64,000 bases of DNA from Dasypus novemcinctus (lineage: Eukaryota > Chordata > Mammalia > Cingulata > Dasypodidae), in assembly GCF_030445035.2 (NCBI RefSeq), contig NC_080704.1, forward strand, positions 27,818,499-27,882,498. Direction: 5' to 3'. A program made the position numbers and the translations under genes. The notes under the pieces were generated by a model, which saw only the letters and a list, made by a program, of their open reading frames with translations, had not been told where the DNA came from and made no database searches. Each line of letters starts with the position of its first letter. The stretch's first letter is position 1. Shown piece by piece: positions 62,201 through 64,000 of the stretch.

Positions 62201-63294
62201 AGCTGAGATTTCTACGTGGTTTTTTTTTTCTTCAACCAAATGATTAATTTTTATGGGAAGCATGAATCTTTTCAGTCTTTCTGTCTTCTTTAGAGGAAAG
62301 GTGCGCTATAAATGCAGACTGATAAATAGGATTTAAAGTGCAAAAATCAGCTTCTGCAGCCTCATTACATGTGATAAAAACATTCCTCTTGGGTAAGAGT
62401 TGAATAATTTAAATACTCTAAACCAAAAACCAAAAAAAAAAAAAGGAAATAAAGAAATATTTAACTTGGTAGATGGGGCAAACTAGATGAAAAATAAAAT
62501 AAAATGTGAGGAATTTTTCCTGGATCCAAACACATGCTTAACTAAGCTCTTTGGAGGGGGAGGAAAGATGCCATATAAACCCAACTAATATTTGCCCCAC
62601 AAAAGAATTGTTGTATTTAAGTACTTTCTATGTTACTTTCTTTTTAAAAATTGTGATTTGTGAGTCATTGATATGCTAAAAAAGAAGGTCTTATTATTTT
62701 AGAACTCAATGAGAGCAACAGTAGAATTACATGAAGATAGAAAAGAGGGCTACCCAGCTGTTAAGACCCTTGTTACATTGGGCAAAGAAGACTTGTCCAT
62801 TAAGGTAACTGCTTTATTTGCATTTATACTTCATCAGTTGATTTAATGATCTCTACACATTTAAAAGAGGAAAGGGAAGAAAACTGACATTTATTAAATG
62901 CCTTATTTGACAATATTGTGCTAGATCCTTGGCTTGTTATCTCATTTAAACTTCTTTGGAGCCCTGTTATTCTGGAACCTGCAGCTGAACAAGACCTCAA
63001 GCCAAGCCTGTTGGATTCTACTGCACTACTTTGCCTTCCTTCTTTCACACTGTTCACAAAGAAGCCATATTTCATTGGGGATTCAAAGCCCTTATAAGTT
63101 TTTAGAGCAATCTGATGCGTATTGTATTTAATGACAGTATAGATTGACTTTTTTGGTTGTTTAAAACATTTTGTGCATTGCAGATAAGTGACCAAGGTGG
63201 TGGTGTCCCACTGCGGAAAATAGATCGTCTTTTTAACTATATGTATTCAACTGCTCCTAGACCCAGCCTGGAGCCTACAAGAGCTGCCCCTTTG
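2872..63294 (+). CDS. PDK3: Pyruvate dehydrogenase kinase 3, coding exons 1-9 (3' end outside window)
   Basis: Mitochondrial matrix protein kinase of the GHKL (histidine-kinase-like) fold. It phosphorylates the E1-alpha subunit of pyruvate dehydrogenase and so limits entry of pyruvate carbon into the TCA cycle. Nine exons join in frame to 321 codons with no stop. The product starts [20 protein letters not shown] and matches mammalian PDK3 as I remember it, with only a few substitutions. Visible features: N-terminal helical regulatory domain (about residues 20-180); H/N box with His243, Glu247 and Asn251; G1 box Asp287-Gln-Gly-Gly-Gly. Mammalian PDK3 is about 406 residues, so ATP lid, G2 box and C-terminal tail are missing only because the window ends. 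Start choice: in-frame TGA at 2854-2856, A at -3, no earlier ATG in the GC-rich leader. PDK1, 2 and 4 fit less well: the N-terminus and the LYSMEG-side exons apart, the MRLF...KQIERYSRF start is PDK3-like. No frameshift or nonsense change is seen, so the gene looks intact. Confidence 0.97.
4595..4745 (+). repeat. MIR SINE
   Basis: Reads ctggctctgccactaactca then gtgtgaccttggacaagtga, the hallmark of the MIR core, followed by the 'ctcatgagtaaaatg' segment. Confidence 0.85.
5728..5952 (-). mobile_element. MER20-like hAT fossil
   Basis: Contains gcattttaggatgtttagca, 'agatgccagtagta', 'gttgtgacaaccaaa' and a terminal 'ttaagaaccagtg', matching the reverse complement of the non-autonomous hAT element MER20 as I remember it. 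Full length is about 220 bp, so this copy is near complete. Confidence 0.7.
5966..6098 (+). mobile_element. MER5-like hAT fossil
   Basis: Reads gtgattttcatgcctgggcc and later 'ggtatcggtattttttgaag' and 'ccccaggtattctaa', ending 'gttgaaaaccct', resembling MER5A. It directly follows the MER20-like copy. Confidence 0.55.
6300..6835 (-). mobile_element. Old L1 3' fragment
   Basis: After an AT-rich start, the stretch resembles the reverse complement of old L1 3' ends ('gttgtttccagtctttgcta', 'gggtatgtgcatttgtaatt', 'ctctcac' near the end). Diverged; subfamily not assigned. Confidence 0.5.
7475..7960 (-). mobile_element. Old L1 3' UTR fragment
   Basis: Shares with 17555-17860 and 25835-26290 the order 'aatactt..', 'gtgcaagacaggtagaaaaa', 'cacatttgccatatca', 'ttaagtgcagttatcaa', 'aatgtcctttt'. 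All three look like the same old L1 3' UTR family in reverse orientation. Confidence 0.5.
8579..9016 (+). repeat. Interspersed repeat of uncertain class with internal fold-back
   Basis: Opening wording (tgtattggtgtctgagctgc, then aacagcagaaatgtattggc) and the later 'aactaataacatcttcaaagg' are typical of a long dispersed mammalian repeat, but I cannot assign the class. Positions 8596-8630 form a perfect inverted repeat (see findings). Confidence 0.45.
8596..8630. repeat. Perfect 16-bp inverted repeat, 3-nt loop
   Basis: AGCTGCTACAACAAAT (8596-8611) and its exact reverse complement (8615-8630) separated by ACC. It would form a 16-bp hairpin. No T-run follows and there is no reason to call it a terminator. 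Confidence 0.95.
9278..9470. mobile_element. Possible hAT fossil (MER3-like)
   Basis: 'agcacttgaaatatggctaa' followed by 'gtgactgcaaaactgaatt' and A/T-rich palindromic wording recalls a non-autonomous hAT element. Family name from memory only. Confidence 0.4.
11420..11722. mobile_element. hAT-type non-autonomous DNA transposon fossil
   Basis: Contains attggaacacagccatgcct, 'tacatattgtctatggcc', 'gcaaagcctaaaatattcac' and the terminal 'gtttgctgacccctgg', a common mammalian hAT-related repeat. The open frames here (11318-11629, 11446-11721) are repeat-derived. Confidence 0.65.
13256..13800 (+). repeat. Long interspersed repeat, probably xenarthran, class uncertain
   Basis: Starts gtattagtcagccagagggg, continues 'aaagggtatttatttggggt', 'gcaagatggctgcc', 'tgagtccccacccacca' and ends 'agtttacaaacataatcca'. 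The wording looks like a dispersed family (LTR or LINE 3' region) but I cannot place it. The 137-residue open frame at 13300-13713 lies inside it. Confidence 0.45.
14535..14700 (+). repeat. MIR-type SINE fragment
   Basis: 'ctgagtacttacctgcactt' then 'tttaattgtcacaaaa', 'acaaattagggaacag' and 'ggtaaggaaattaccca' follow the order of the MIR consensus. Confidence 0.6.
15110..15293 (+). mobile_element. MER5A-like hAT fossil
   Basis: 'cactggttctcagtcctgcc' at one end and 'agttaagaaccacagtg' at the other give inverted ends, with 'ggtattttttttttc' in the middle. Length (~185 bp) fits a full MER5A. Confidence 0.75.
16040..16270 (+). repeat. MIR-type SINE
   Basis: 'atttgcataccaggcagagt', 'cttacaatgtccaggtgaag', 'gatgaagaagctgatgct' and 'aagtatcttgcctaaac' follow MIR order. 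Confidence 0.55.
16510..16690 (+). repeat. MIR SINE
   Basis: 'catatctgtaaaatagagat', 'gggtcattgcaatgatgaa' and 'ttaggtgctcagtaaatg' mark the 3' half of a MIR. Confidence 0.8.
17555..17860 (-). mobile_element. Old L1 3' UTR fragment with pyrimidine tract
   Basis: Same family as 7475-7960 and 25835-26290 ('gttacaaaaataat', 'gaaccatttgagaataagtt', 'gcagacatcatgcc'). A C/T-only tract at 17661-17731 replaces the TC-rich part seen in the other copies. Confidence 0.55.
17661..17731 (+). repeat. Polypyrimidine (CCCT)n tract
   Basis: Almost pure C/T run with repeated ccctccct units within the old L1 fragment. The open frames across it (17483-17755, 17598-17819) are low-complexity artefacts. Confidence 0.85.
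18540..19010 (+). mobile_element. MLT1-like solo LTR fragment
   Basis: 'gtgaccttgccccttctcca', 'agacaaggagtctaattt', 'ggaagccaagcccatggtga' and 'ctgacatgtgagtgaa' follow the order of ERVL-MaLR (MLT1) LTRs as I remember them. No internal retroviral sequence is present. Confidence 0.5.
21420..21660 (+). repeat. MIR-type SINE
   Basis: 'tttaatcctcacaacaatct', 'aataagtactattgttatta' and 'gtgcccaagttcataaagct' follow MIR order. Confidence 0.7.
22067..22403 (-). mobile_element. DAS-type SINE (long form), deletion subfamily
   Basis: Begins (on this strand) with a T-tail and ends with the reversed tRNA-like head 'gggccaagtccgtttccc'. A 15-bp target duplication ctcagataagttttt flanks it (22052-22066, 22404-22418). 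It lacks the internal 'gacacaacaagatgacgcaa' segment, as does the copy at 54811, and also the adjacent 'caggctgcactttctttc' block. Open frames at 22112-22420 belong to this repeat. Confidence 0.9.
23375..23545 (+). repeat. MIR-type SINE
   Basis: 'aatatttattgaacagtgct', 'cccattttacagataaga' and 'agagaggttaagaagctta' give MIR order. Confidence 0.75.
24385..24526 (+). CDS. PDK3: PDK3 exon 2
   Basis: Codons 36-83 (phase 1 in, phase 2 out), 142 nt, after a ttaacag acceptor. It encodes RDNACEK through [11 protein letters not shown], part of the N-terminal helical bundle, identical to PDK3 as I recall it. The donor is gtacgt rather than gtaagt, the weakest-looking donor of the gene. Confidence 0.97.
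25835..26290 (-). mobile_element. Old L1 3' UTR fragment
   Basis: 'gaaataatttcatacttaac', 'gttgtaagactagtagaagg', 'ttaacatttgctctgtca' and 'gaaccatttgggtt' match the family at 7475 and 17555. Confidence 0.55.
26601..27020 (-). mobile_element. DAS-type SINE (long form)
   Basis: T-rich tail at left, reversed tRNA-like head 'gggccaagtccgcc' at right. Target duplication acctgatgatt at 26590-26600 and 27021-27031. The overlapping open frames (26618-26983, 26658-26960, 26671-27045) are all within the SINE and are not genes. Confidence 0.92.
28278..28349 (+). CDS. PDK3: PDK3 exon 3
   Basis: Codons 84-106, 72 nt, acceptor tttttttag, donor gtaagt, phase 2 on both sides, so skipping would keep the frame. 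Encodes [18 protein letters not shown] followed by QQVLD; Gln102 replaces a Pro I recall in human PDK3. Confidence 0.96.
29105..29250 (+). repeat. MIR SINE
   Basis: 'tttacagatgaggaagttga' followed by 'gtgacttgcccaagattgta' is the MIR core. Confidence 0.8.
29735..29830 (+). repeat. MIR fragment
   Basis: 'aggtaacttgcccagattca' and 'cacagccagcaagatagt' match the MIR 3' half. Confidence 0.6.
30335..30375. repeat. AT-rich microsatellite
   Basis: Run of (AT)n interrupted by (AC) steps, then cataTATATATATG. Just left of the old L1 fragment. Confidence 0.9.
30390..31699 (-). mobile_element. Old L1 3' region, interrupted by a SINE
   Basis: 'ctgctctgaagaataac', 'ttaattcctgaaagcagaat', 'aaattgcccccagaaatgc', 'aggcttccaccagcagagtg' read as a reversed L1 3' end. 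Sequence of the same style resumes after the SINE at 30885-31276 and runs to the next SINE at 31700. Confidence 0.55.
30885..31276 (-). mobile_element. DAS-type SINE (long form)
   Basis: Perfect 15-bp target duplication cccagtttacacttt (30870-30884, 31277-31291). Full internal body including the 'gttgcgtcatcttgttgtg' block. Open frames at 30787-31261 fall in this repeat. Confidence 0.95.
31700..32114 (-). mobile_element. DAS-type SINE (long form)
   Basis: Target duplication tgaatacgttgg / tgaataagttgg (31688-31699, 32115-32126; one mismatch). Only ~420 bp from the previous copy, in the same orientation, but with different target sites, so an independent insertion. Confidence 0.92.
32674..32858 (+). 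CDS. PDK3: PDK3 exon 4
   Basis: Codons 107-168, 185 nt, acceptor cccgacag, donor gtaagt. Encodes the conserved stretch [20 protein letters not shown] through [11 protein letters not shown]. Arg158, the residue changed to His in human X-linked Charcot-Marie-Tooth disease type 6, is present (CGC). Tyr137 and Ser145 differ from the Phe and Thr I recall in human. Confidence 0.97.
32859..34344 (+). other. PDK3: PDK3 intron 4 (1.5 kb)
   Basis: Donor gtaagt, acceptor tttgtttag. AT-rich; I recognise no SINE or L1. It is the only intron over 1.4 kb here without a clear recent insertion. Confidence 0.85.
34345..34434 (+). CDS. PDK3: PDK3 exon 5
   Basis: Codons 169-198, 90 nt, phase 1 on both sides, acceptor tttgtttag, donor gtaagg. 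Encodes [20 protein letters not shown] and [10 protein letters not shown], linking the helical domain to the kinase domain. Pro176 and Ala179 differ from the Thr and Val I recall in human. Confidence 0.97.
34718..35070 (-). mobile_element. L1 3' UTR fragment (possible)
   Basis: 'caattttattgatacatatt', 'ccatccaacatgtacaat' and 'cagtataatcacatagtta' recall L1 3' UTRs in reverse; later 'ctatatagtcccctg'-type wording. Class inferred from style only. Confidence 0.4.
36432..36837 (-). mobile_element. Old L1 3' UTR fragment
   Basis: 'caattcagtggtttttagta', 'agagttgtgcaaccatcg', 'aaagaaaccctgtacccatt' and 'atgtatcagtacttcatccc' match the reversed 3' end of old L1M elements. Confidence 0.85.
36838..36990 (+). 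repeat. MIR SINE
   Basis: 'tttgtgcctccattttctca' and 'tctgtaaaatgacactgtta' mark a MIR, abutting the L1 fragment. Confidence 0.8.
37193..37546 (+). mobile_element. Dimeric DAS-type SINE
   Basis: Two tRNA-Ala-like heads in tandem (about 37194-37272 and 37318-37400), each with 'tg(g/t)ttc/tggctc..agcagttgag' and a 'ggtcccaggtt'-type B box. Each is followed by an A/C/G-rich linker (acaatgagcagacaa). Ends 'aagggcaccatctccggggg'. Possible 7-bp target duplication tatcatt (37186-37192, 37547-37553). Confidence 0.8.
39270..39611 (+). mobile_element. Dimeric DAS-type SINE
   Basis: Same layout as 37193-37546: heads at about 39272-39340 and 39405-39490, linkers with (acaaa)n-type runs, and the same 3' wording ('aagggagccatctcagta'). 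Target duplication agctttg (39263-39269, 39612-39618). The first head is diverged and partly deleted. Confidence 0.82.
42941..43338 (+). mobile_element. DAS-type SINE (long form)
   Basis: Head 'gacttggcccaatggataag' at left, G-run and A-tail at right. Target duplication aaagaattag / aaagaatgag (42931-42940, 43339-43348). Lies inside the L1 ORF1 region. Confidence 0.92.
44259..45298 (+). mobile_element. Four-headed SINE composite with internal minisatellite
   Basis: One block between copies of aaaaacat(a/c)t (44249-44258 and about 45299-45308). Inside, in order: tRNA-like heads at 44262-44339, 44460-44536 and 44551-44629; a minisatellite (44662-44930); a fourth diverged head (45001-45078); then a tail like that of the long DAS SINEs ('gggggaataaataaataaaa'). 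It splits the old L1. The open frames at 44535-44999 follow the minisatellite and are artefacts. Confidence 0.7.
44662..44930 (+). repeat. Minisatellite, 20-bp unit with 12-bp inserts
   Basis: Unit like tgagctgagtgcccatgtgg, about ten diverged copies. A 12-bp piece (gtgcctgcatgg type) is interposed after some units, giving a partial 20+20+12 higher-order pattern. Confidence 0.85.
45472..45550 (+). mobile_element. Truncated 79-bp young L1 3' end
   Basis: Nearly identical to 517-590, ending in AATAAA and poly-A, with 11-bp perfect target duplication aaatgtaaatg (45461-45471, 45551-45561). A strongly 5'-truncated L1 insertion. Confidence 0.93.
45562..45645 (+). mobile_element. Short tRNA-Ala-like SINE
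   Basis: Reads gtgtagctcagtggttgagt (A box) and 'ggtcccaggttcaatcac' (B box), then a short A-tail. Right flank aaatgtgaacga (45646-45657) is a diverged copy of the left flank aaatgtaaatgg. Confidence 0.85.
46600..47020 (-). mobile_element. DAS-type SINE (long form)
   Basis: Target duplication ttaattattttat / ttaattactttat (46587-46599, 47021-47033). Complete body. Open frames at 46553-47058 on both strands come from this copy. Confidence 0.93.
49015..49790 (+). mobile_element. Old L1 3' UTR with tandem duplication
   Basis: 'ggatccagcagttccctcct', 'catagatgcattgttcataa', 'gtgaaagaaatcagtcata' and the end 'gaattatatttcaataagct' mark a sense L1 3' end. It contains the duplication 49435-49715. 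Confidence 0.8.
49435..49715 (+). repeat. 141-bp tandem duplication
   Basis: Copy 1 at 49435-49575 and copy 2 at 49576-49715, both starting aaatccatctttgcctaggg. They differ by one G deletion and two substitutions, so the duplication is much younger than the L1 it lies in. Confidence 0.95.
49829..50292 (+). mobile_element. DAS-type SINE (long form) with TAGA tail
   Basis: Head 'gacttggcccaatggataga', target duplication atttatcaaacc (49817-49828, 50293-50304). Its A-rich tail is replaced by the microsatellite 50221-50286. Confidence 0.93.
50221..50286 (+). repeat. (TAGA)n microsatellite, 16.5 uninterrupted units
   Basis: Pure TAGA run of 66 bp at the 3' end of a SINE; a perfect array of this length is expected to vary in length between individuals. 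The Y-L-S-I repeat peptide of an open frame at 50050-50301 is its artefact. Confidence 0.97.
50966..51060 (+). mobile_element. Short tRNA-Ala-like SINE
   Basis: 'ggtgcagctcagtggttgag' A box, 'ggtcccggattctatcccca' B-box region, A-tail. 9-bp target duplication tttaaggaa (50957-50965, 51061-51069). Lies about 220 bp before exon 6. Confidence 0.88.
51279..51356 (+). CDS. PDK3: PDK3 exon 6
   Basis: Codons 199-224, 78 nt, phase 1 on both sides, acceptor tctttgcag, donor gtaagg. Encodes [20 protein letters not shown] followed by VEEFN, start of the ATP-binding domain. It is separated from exon 5 by the 16.8-kb repeat-rich intron 5. Confidence 0.97.
51610..52190 (+). mobile_element. Old L1 3' region
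   Basis: 'ggtacagccattctcaaaaa', 'tatgtacaagagtgatcaga' and 'ccataataaaggattatgtg' suggest a sense L1 3' end, strongly diverged. Contains a (TTAA)n run near 51877. Confidence 0.5.
52300..52740 (-). mobile_element. Old L1 3' region
   Basis: 'tttccctatgggtggacatt', 'gttagattcctggaaatgga' and 'gggcatttacaattaaagat' read as a reversed L1 3' end. A (TG)n run lies at 52600-52613. Confidence 0.55.
53223..53237. repeat. Left target-site duplication of the inverted L1
   Basis: tcatgaatgattttt, identical to 56382-56396. Confidence 0.95.
53238..54502 (-). mobile_element. Twin-primed L1, 3' segment
   Basis: Reversed L1: diverged T-rich tail at 53238-53254, 3' UTR, then the end of ORF2 ('cacagtggctatactgtttt', 'acattcccaccagcaatgag', 'ggctaatgatgttgaacatc') up to 'tatcagatatgtggtttcc'. 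Contains a nested SINE at 54141-54232. No intact frame; 54078-54398 is a remnant of ORF2. Confidence 0.9.
54141..54232 (-). mobile_element. Short tRNA-Ala-like SINE
   Basis: On the minus strand: 'gttgtagctcagtggttgag', 'tacgaggtcccgggttcaat', 'cccggtacctcc' and an A-tail. Very close to a tRNA-Ala, with intact A and B boxes. Short target duplication aatttt (54135-54140, 54233-54238). Not a tRNA gene: it has an A-tail and lacks a matched acceptor stem. Confidence 0.85.
54503..56381 (+). mobile_element. Twin-primed L1, inverted 5' segment (ORF2 remnant)
   Basis: Sense ORF2 sequence from the reverse-transcriptase region ('aattgaaagg', FADD active-site codons at 55548-55559) to the region after the polymerase. 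Frame is broken by stops and indels, so it is inactive. Split by a DAS SINE at 54811-55179. Ends exactly at the right target duplication. Confidence 0.9.
54811..55179 (+). mobile_element. DAS-type SINE (long form), deletion subfamily
   Basis: Target duplication aagaaaatcaattaa (54796-54810, 55179-55193). Lacks the 'gacacaacaagatgacgcaa' block, like the copy at 22067. Tail contains AATAAA words on the PDK3 sense strand (about 55144-55162). Confidence 0.95.
56382..56396. repeat. Right target-site duplication of the inverted L1
   Basis: tcatgaatgattttt, identical to 53223-53237. Confidence 0.95.
57280..57500 (+). repeat. MIR SINE
   Basis: 'ggcttaggggaaagaggtga', 'actcagcctcctcatccgta' and 'gcacctgacacatagtagat' follow the MIR consensus end to end. 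Confidence 0.85.
57836..58050 (+). repeat. MIR-type SINE
   Basis: 'cctgagtatttactgtgtga', 'tatctcatttaatcctgata' and 'gccagagtcagggcttgatc' follow MIR order. Confidence 0.75.
59966..60382 (-). mobile_element. DAS-type SINE (long form)
   Basis: Perfect 14-bp target duplication tgtgaaagctcttt (59952-59965, 60383-60396). Complete body. The open frames at 59831-60387 on both strands come from this repeat. Confidence 0.95.
60940..61135 (+). repeat. MIR SINE
   Basis: 'aggaggaaactgagtgtcaa' and 'gtccaaggtcacatagctgg' are the MIR core; it ends about 125 bp before exon 7. Confidence 0.85.
61262..61338 (+). CDS. PDK3: PDK3 exon 7 (H/N-box, first part)
   Basis: Codons 225-250, 77 nt, acceptor ctgttttcag, donor gtaagt, phase 0 out. 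Encodes [20 protein letters not shown] then LFELFK. His243 and Glu247 correspond to the catalytic-base pair of the PDK family; the Mg-binding Asn is the first codon of exon 8. Confidence 0.97.
61339..62702 (+). other. PDK3: PDK3 intron 7 (1.36 kb)
   Basis: Donor gtaagt, acceptor tattattttag. AT-rich, no repeat recognised. The open frame at 61857-62069 (minus) has no family resemblance. Confidence 0.85.
62703..62804 (+). CDS. PDK3: PDK3 exon 8 (H/N-box, second part)
   Basis: Codons 251-284, 102 nt, phase 0 on both sides, acceptor tattattttag, donor gtaact. Begins with Asn251 (N box, Mg-ATP ligand) and encodes [20 protein letters not shown] then [14 protein letters not shown]. His260 replaces a Tyr I recall in human. 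Confidence 0.97.
62805..63183 (+). other. PDK3: PDK3 intron 8 (379 bp)
   Basis: Donor gtaact, acceptor gcattgcag. A possible weak MIR piece at 62880-62950 ('acatttattaaatgccttat'). Otherwise nothing recognised. Confidence 0.9.
63184..63294 (+). CDS. PDK3: PDK3 exon 9 (G1 box)
   Basis: Codons 285-321, 111 nt, phase 0, acceptor gtgcattgcag, donor gtaagc. Contains the G1 box SDQGGG (Asp287 contacts the adenine of ATP) and [10 protein letters not shown] near the start of the ATP lid. Human PDK3 has Leu and PDK1/PDK2 have Arg at the Q position, as I recall, so this site varies in the family. The next exon lies past 64000. Confidence 0.97.
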
Positions 63295-64000
63295 GTAAGC
63301 ATCTTAAACGTGACACGAGAAGGGACTTGGAAAAGGCTGGCTCTCCCCCTAGGTTGTTGCACTAGCTTCCTTGAATCAGAATGTTTTCTGTATGGTTTGG
63401 AGGAGGGGGATTTAGTTTTAATGTTATGCTTCTGCTACTTTCTTTGTGGATCCTTTTGACTTAGATTTCTTCTCTAGTTTATATTTAAGAAACACAGCTG
63501 AGTGTCTGGCTCCCAAATAAAGAGAAAAGGCACATCACTGCAGTAAGACTGCTACTGGGGTGCCATTTACCACCTAGTGCTCTTGAAAAGGGTGGAAGTT
63601 TAATATTAAGAGAGCAAAGGAACGGGATCAGGTGTATAGCTGCAGCTTGGTCCGGGCCACAATCACCCAGAGGCTTTGAACTTCTACCATCAAATTTATT
63701 TATATAATTAAAAGGTTAAATTATGAAAACATTAAAAATTTATATTAAATGATACGTGCACAAAACATAGATGTTGTATGCATTTTCAGAGCCCTTTCTG
63801 TCTCACTCTGAAGAGCTCTATTAAGGCAGGGAAAAAAGCCTCTTGTTACCATGGTAGCATTTAGATCTTGGTAGGGCCACACTTTCTTCCCCTGCTGAGT
63901 GTTTCTAATTGACAAACAACAATTGAACCCTTTGTCATTAAACACAGCAACATATATATCAGTGTGCAAAATGGTTCAGGGTATAAATTAAGTTTCATTT
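63295..64000 (+). other. PDK3: Start of PDK3 intron 9
   Basis: Donor gtaagc; intron continues past the window. No repeat or exon recognised. Confidence 0.85.

Overview
This is vertebrate nuclear DNA from a placental mammal, and the repeats point to a xenarthran, most likely an armadillo (Dasypus-like). The window carries many copies of tRNA-derived SINEs of the DAS type, which are known only from armadillos, together with L1, MIR and hAT-type repeats found across mammals. The species call is an inference from repeat content and from memory; no database was searched. I found no bacterial, phage, CRISPR or operon-type features.

The only protein-coding gene I can support is PDK3 (pyruvate dehydrogenase kinase 3, X-linked in other placental mammals), on the + strand. 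Its CpG-island promoter lies at about 2340-3160 and its ATG at 2872. Nine coding exons, all with GT-AG introns, are at 2872-2977, 24385-24526, 28278-28349, 32674-32858, 34345-34434, 51279-51356, 61262-61338, 62703-62804 and 63184-63294. They join into one open frame of 321 codons. It covers the N-terminal helical domain and the first half of the ATP-binding domain (H/N box and G1 box). The last ~85 residues (ATP lid, G2 box, C-terminal tail) lie beyond the right edge.

Layout: 1-2340 is upstream flank, with a young L1 3' end, a MIR and a GC-rich eight-copy degenerate repeat abutting the promoter. 2978-24384 is intron 1 (old L1, hAT and MIR fossils, one SINE). 24527-34344 holds exons 3-5 with short introns and three SINEs. 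34435-51278 is intron 5, the most repeat-rich part: two dimeric SINEs, a 5' half of an old L1 that has been invaded repeatedly, a four-headed SINE composite with an inner minisatellite, a tandem duplication and a TAGA microsatellite. 51357-61261 is intron 6, with a twin-primed inverted L1 that still has its 15-bp target duplication. 61339-64000 holds exons 8-9.

I see no sign of a new biological system. The noteworthy items concern genome evolution: the twin-primed L1, two retroinsertions at one target site, a SINE subfamily marked by a shared deletion, the SINE-minisatellite composite, a 16-bp perfect fold-back, and the promoter-proximal repeat.
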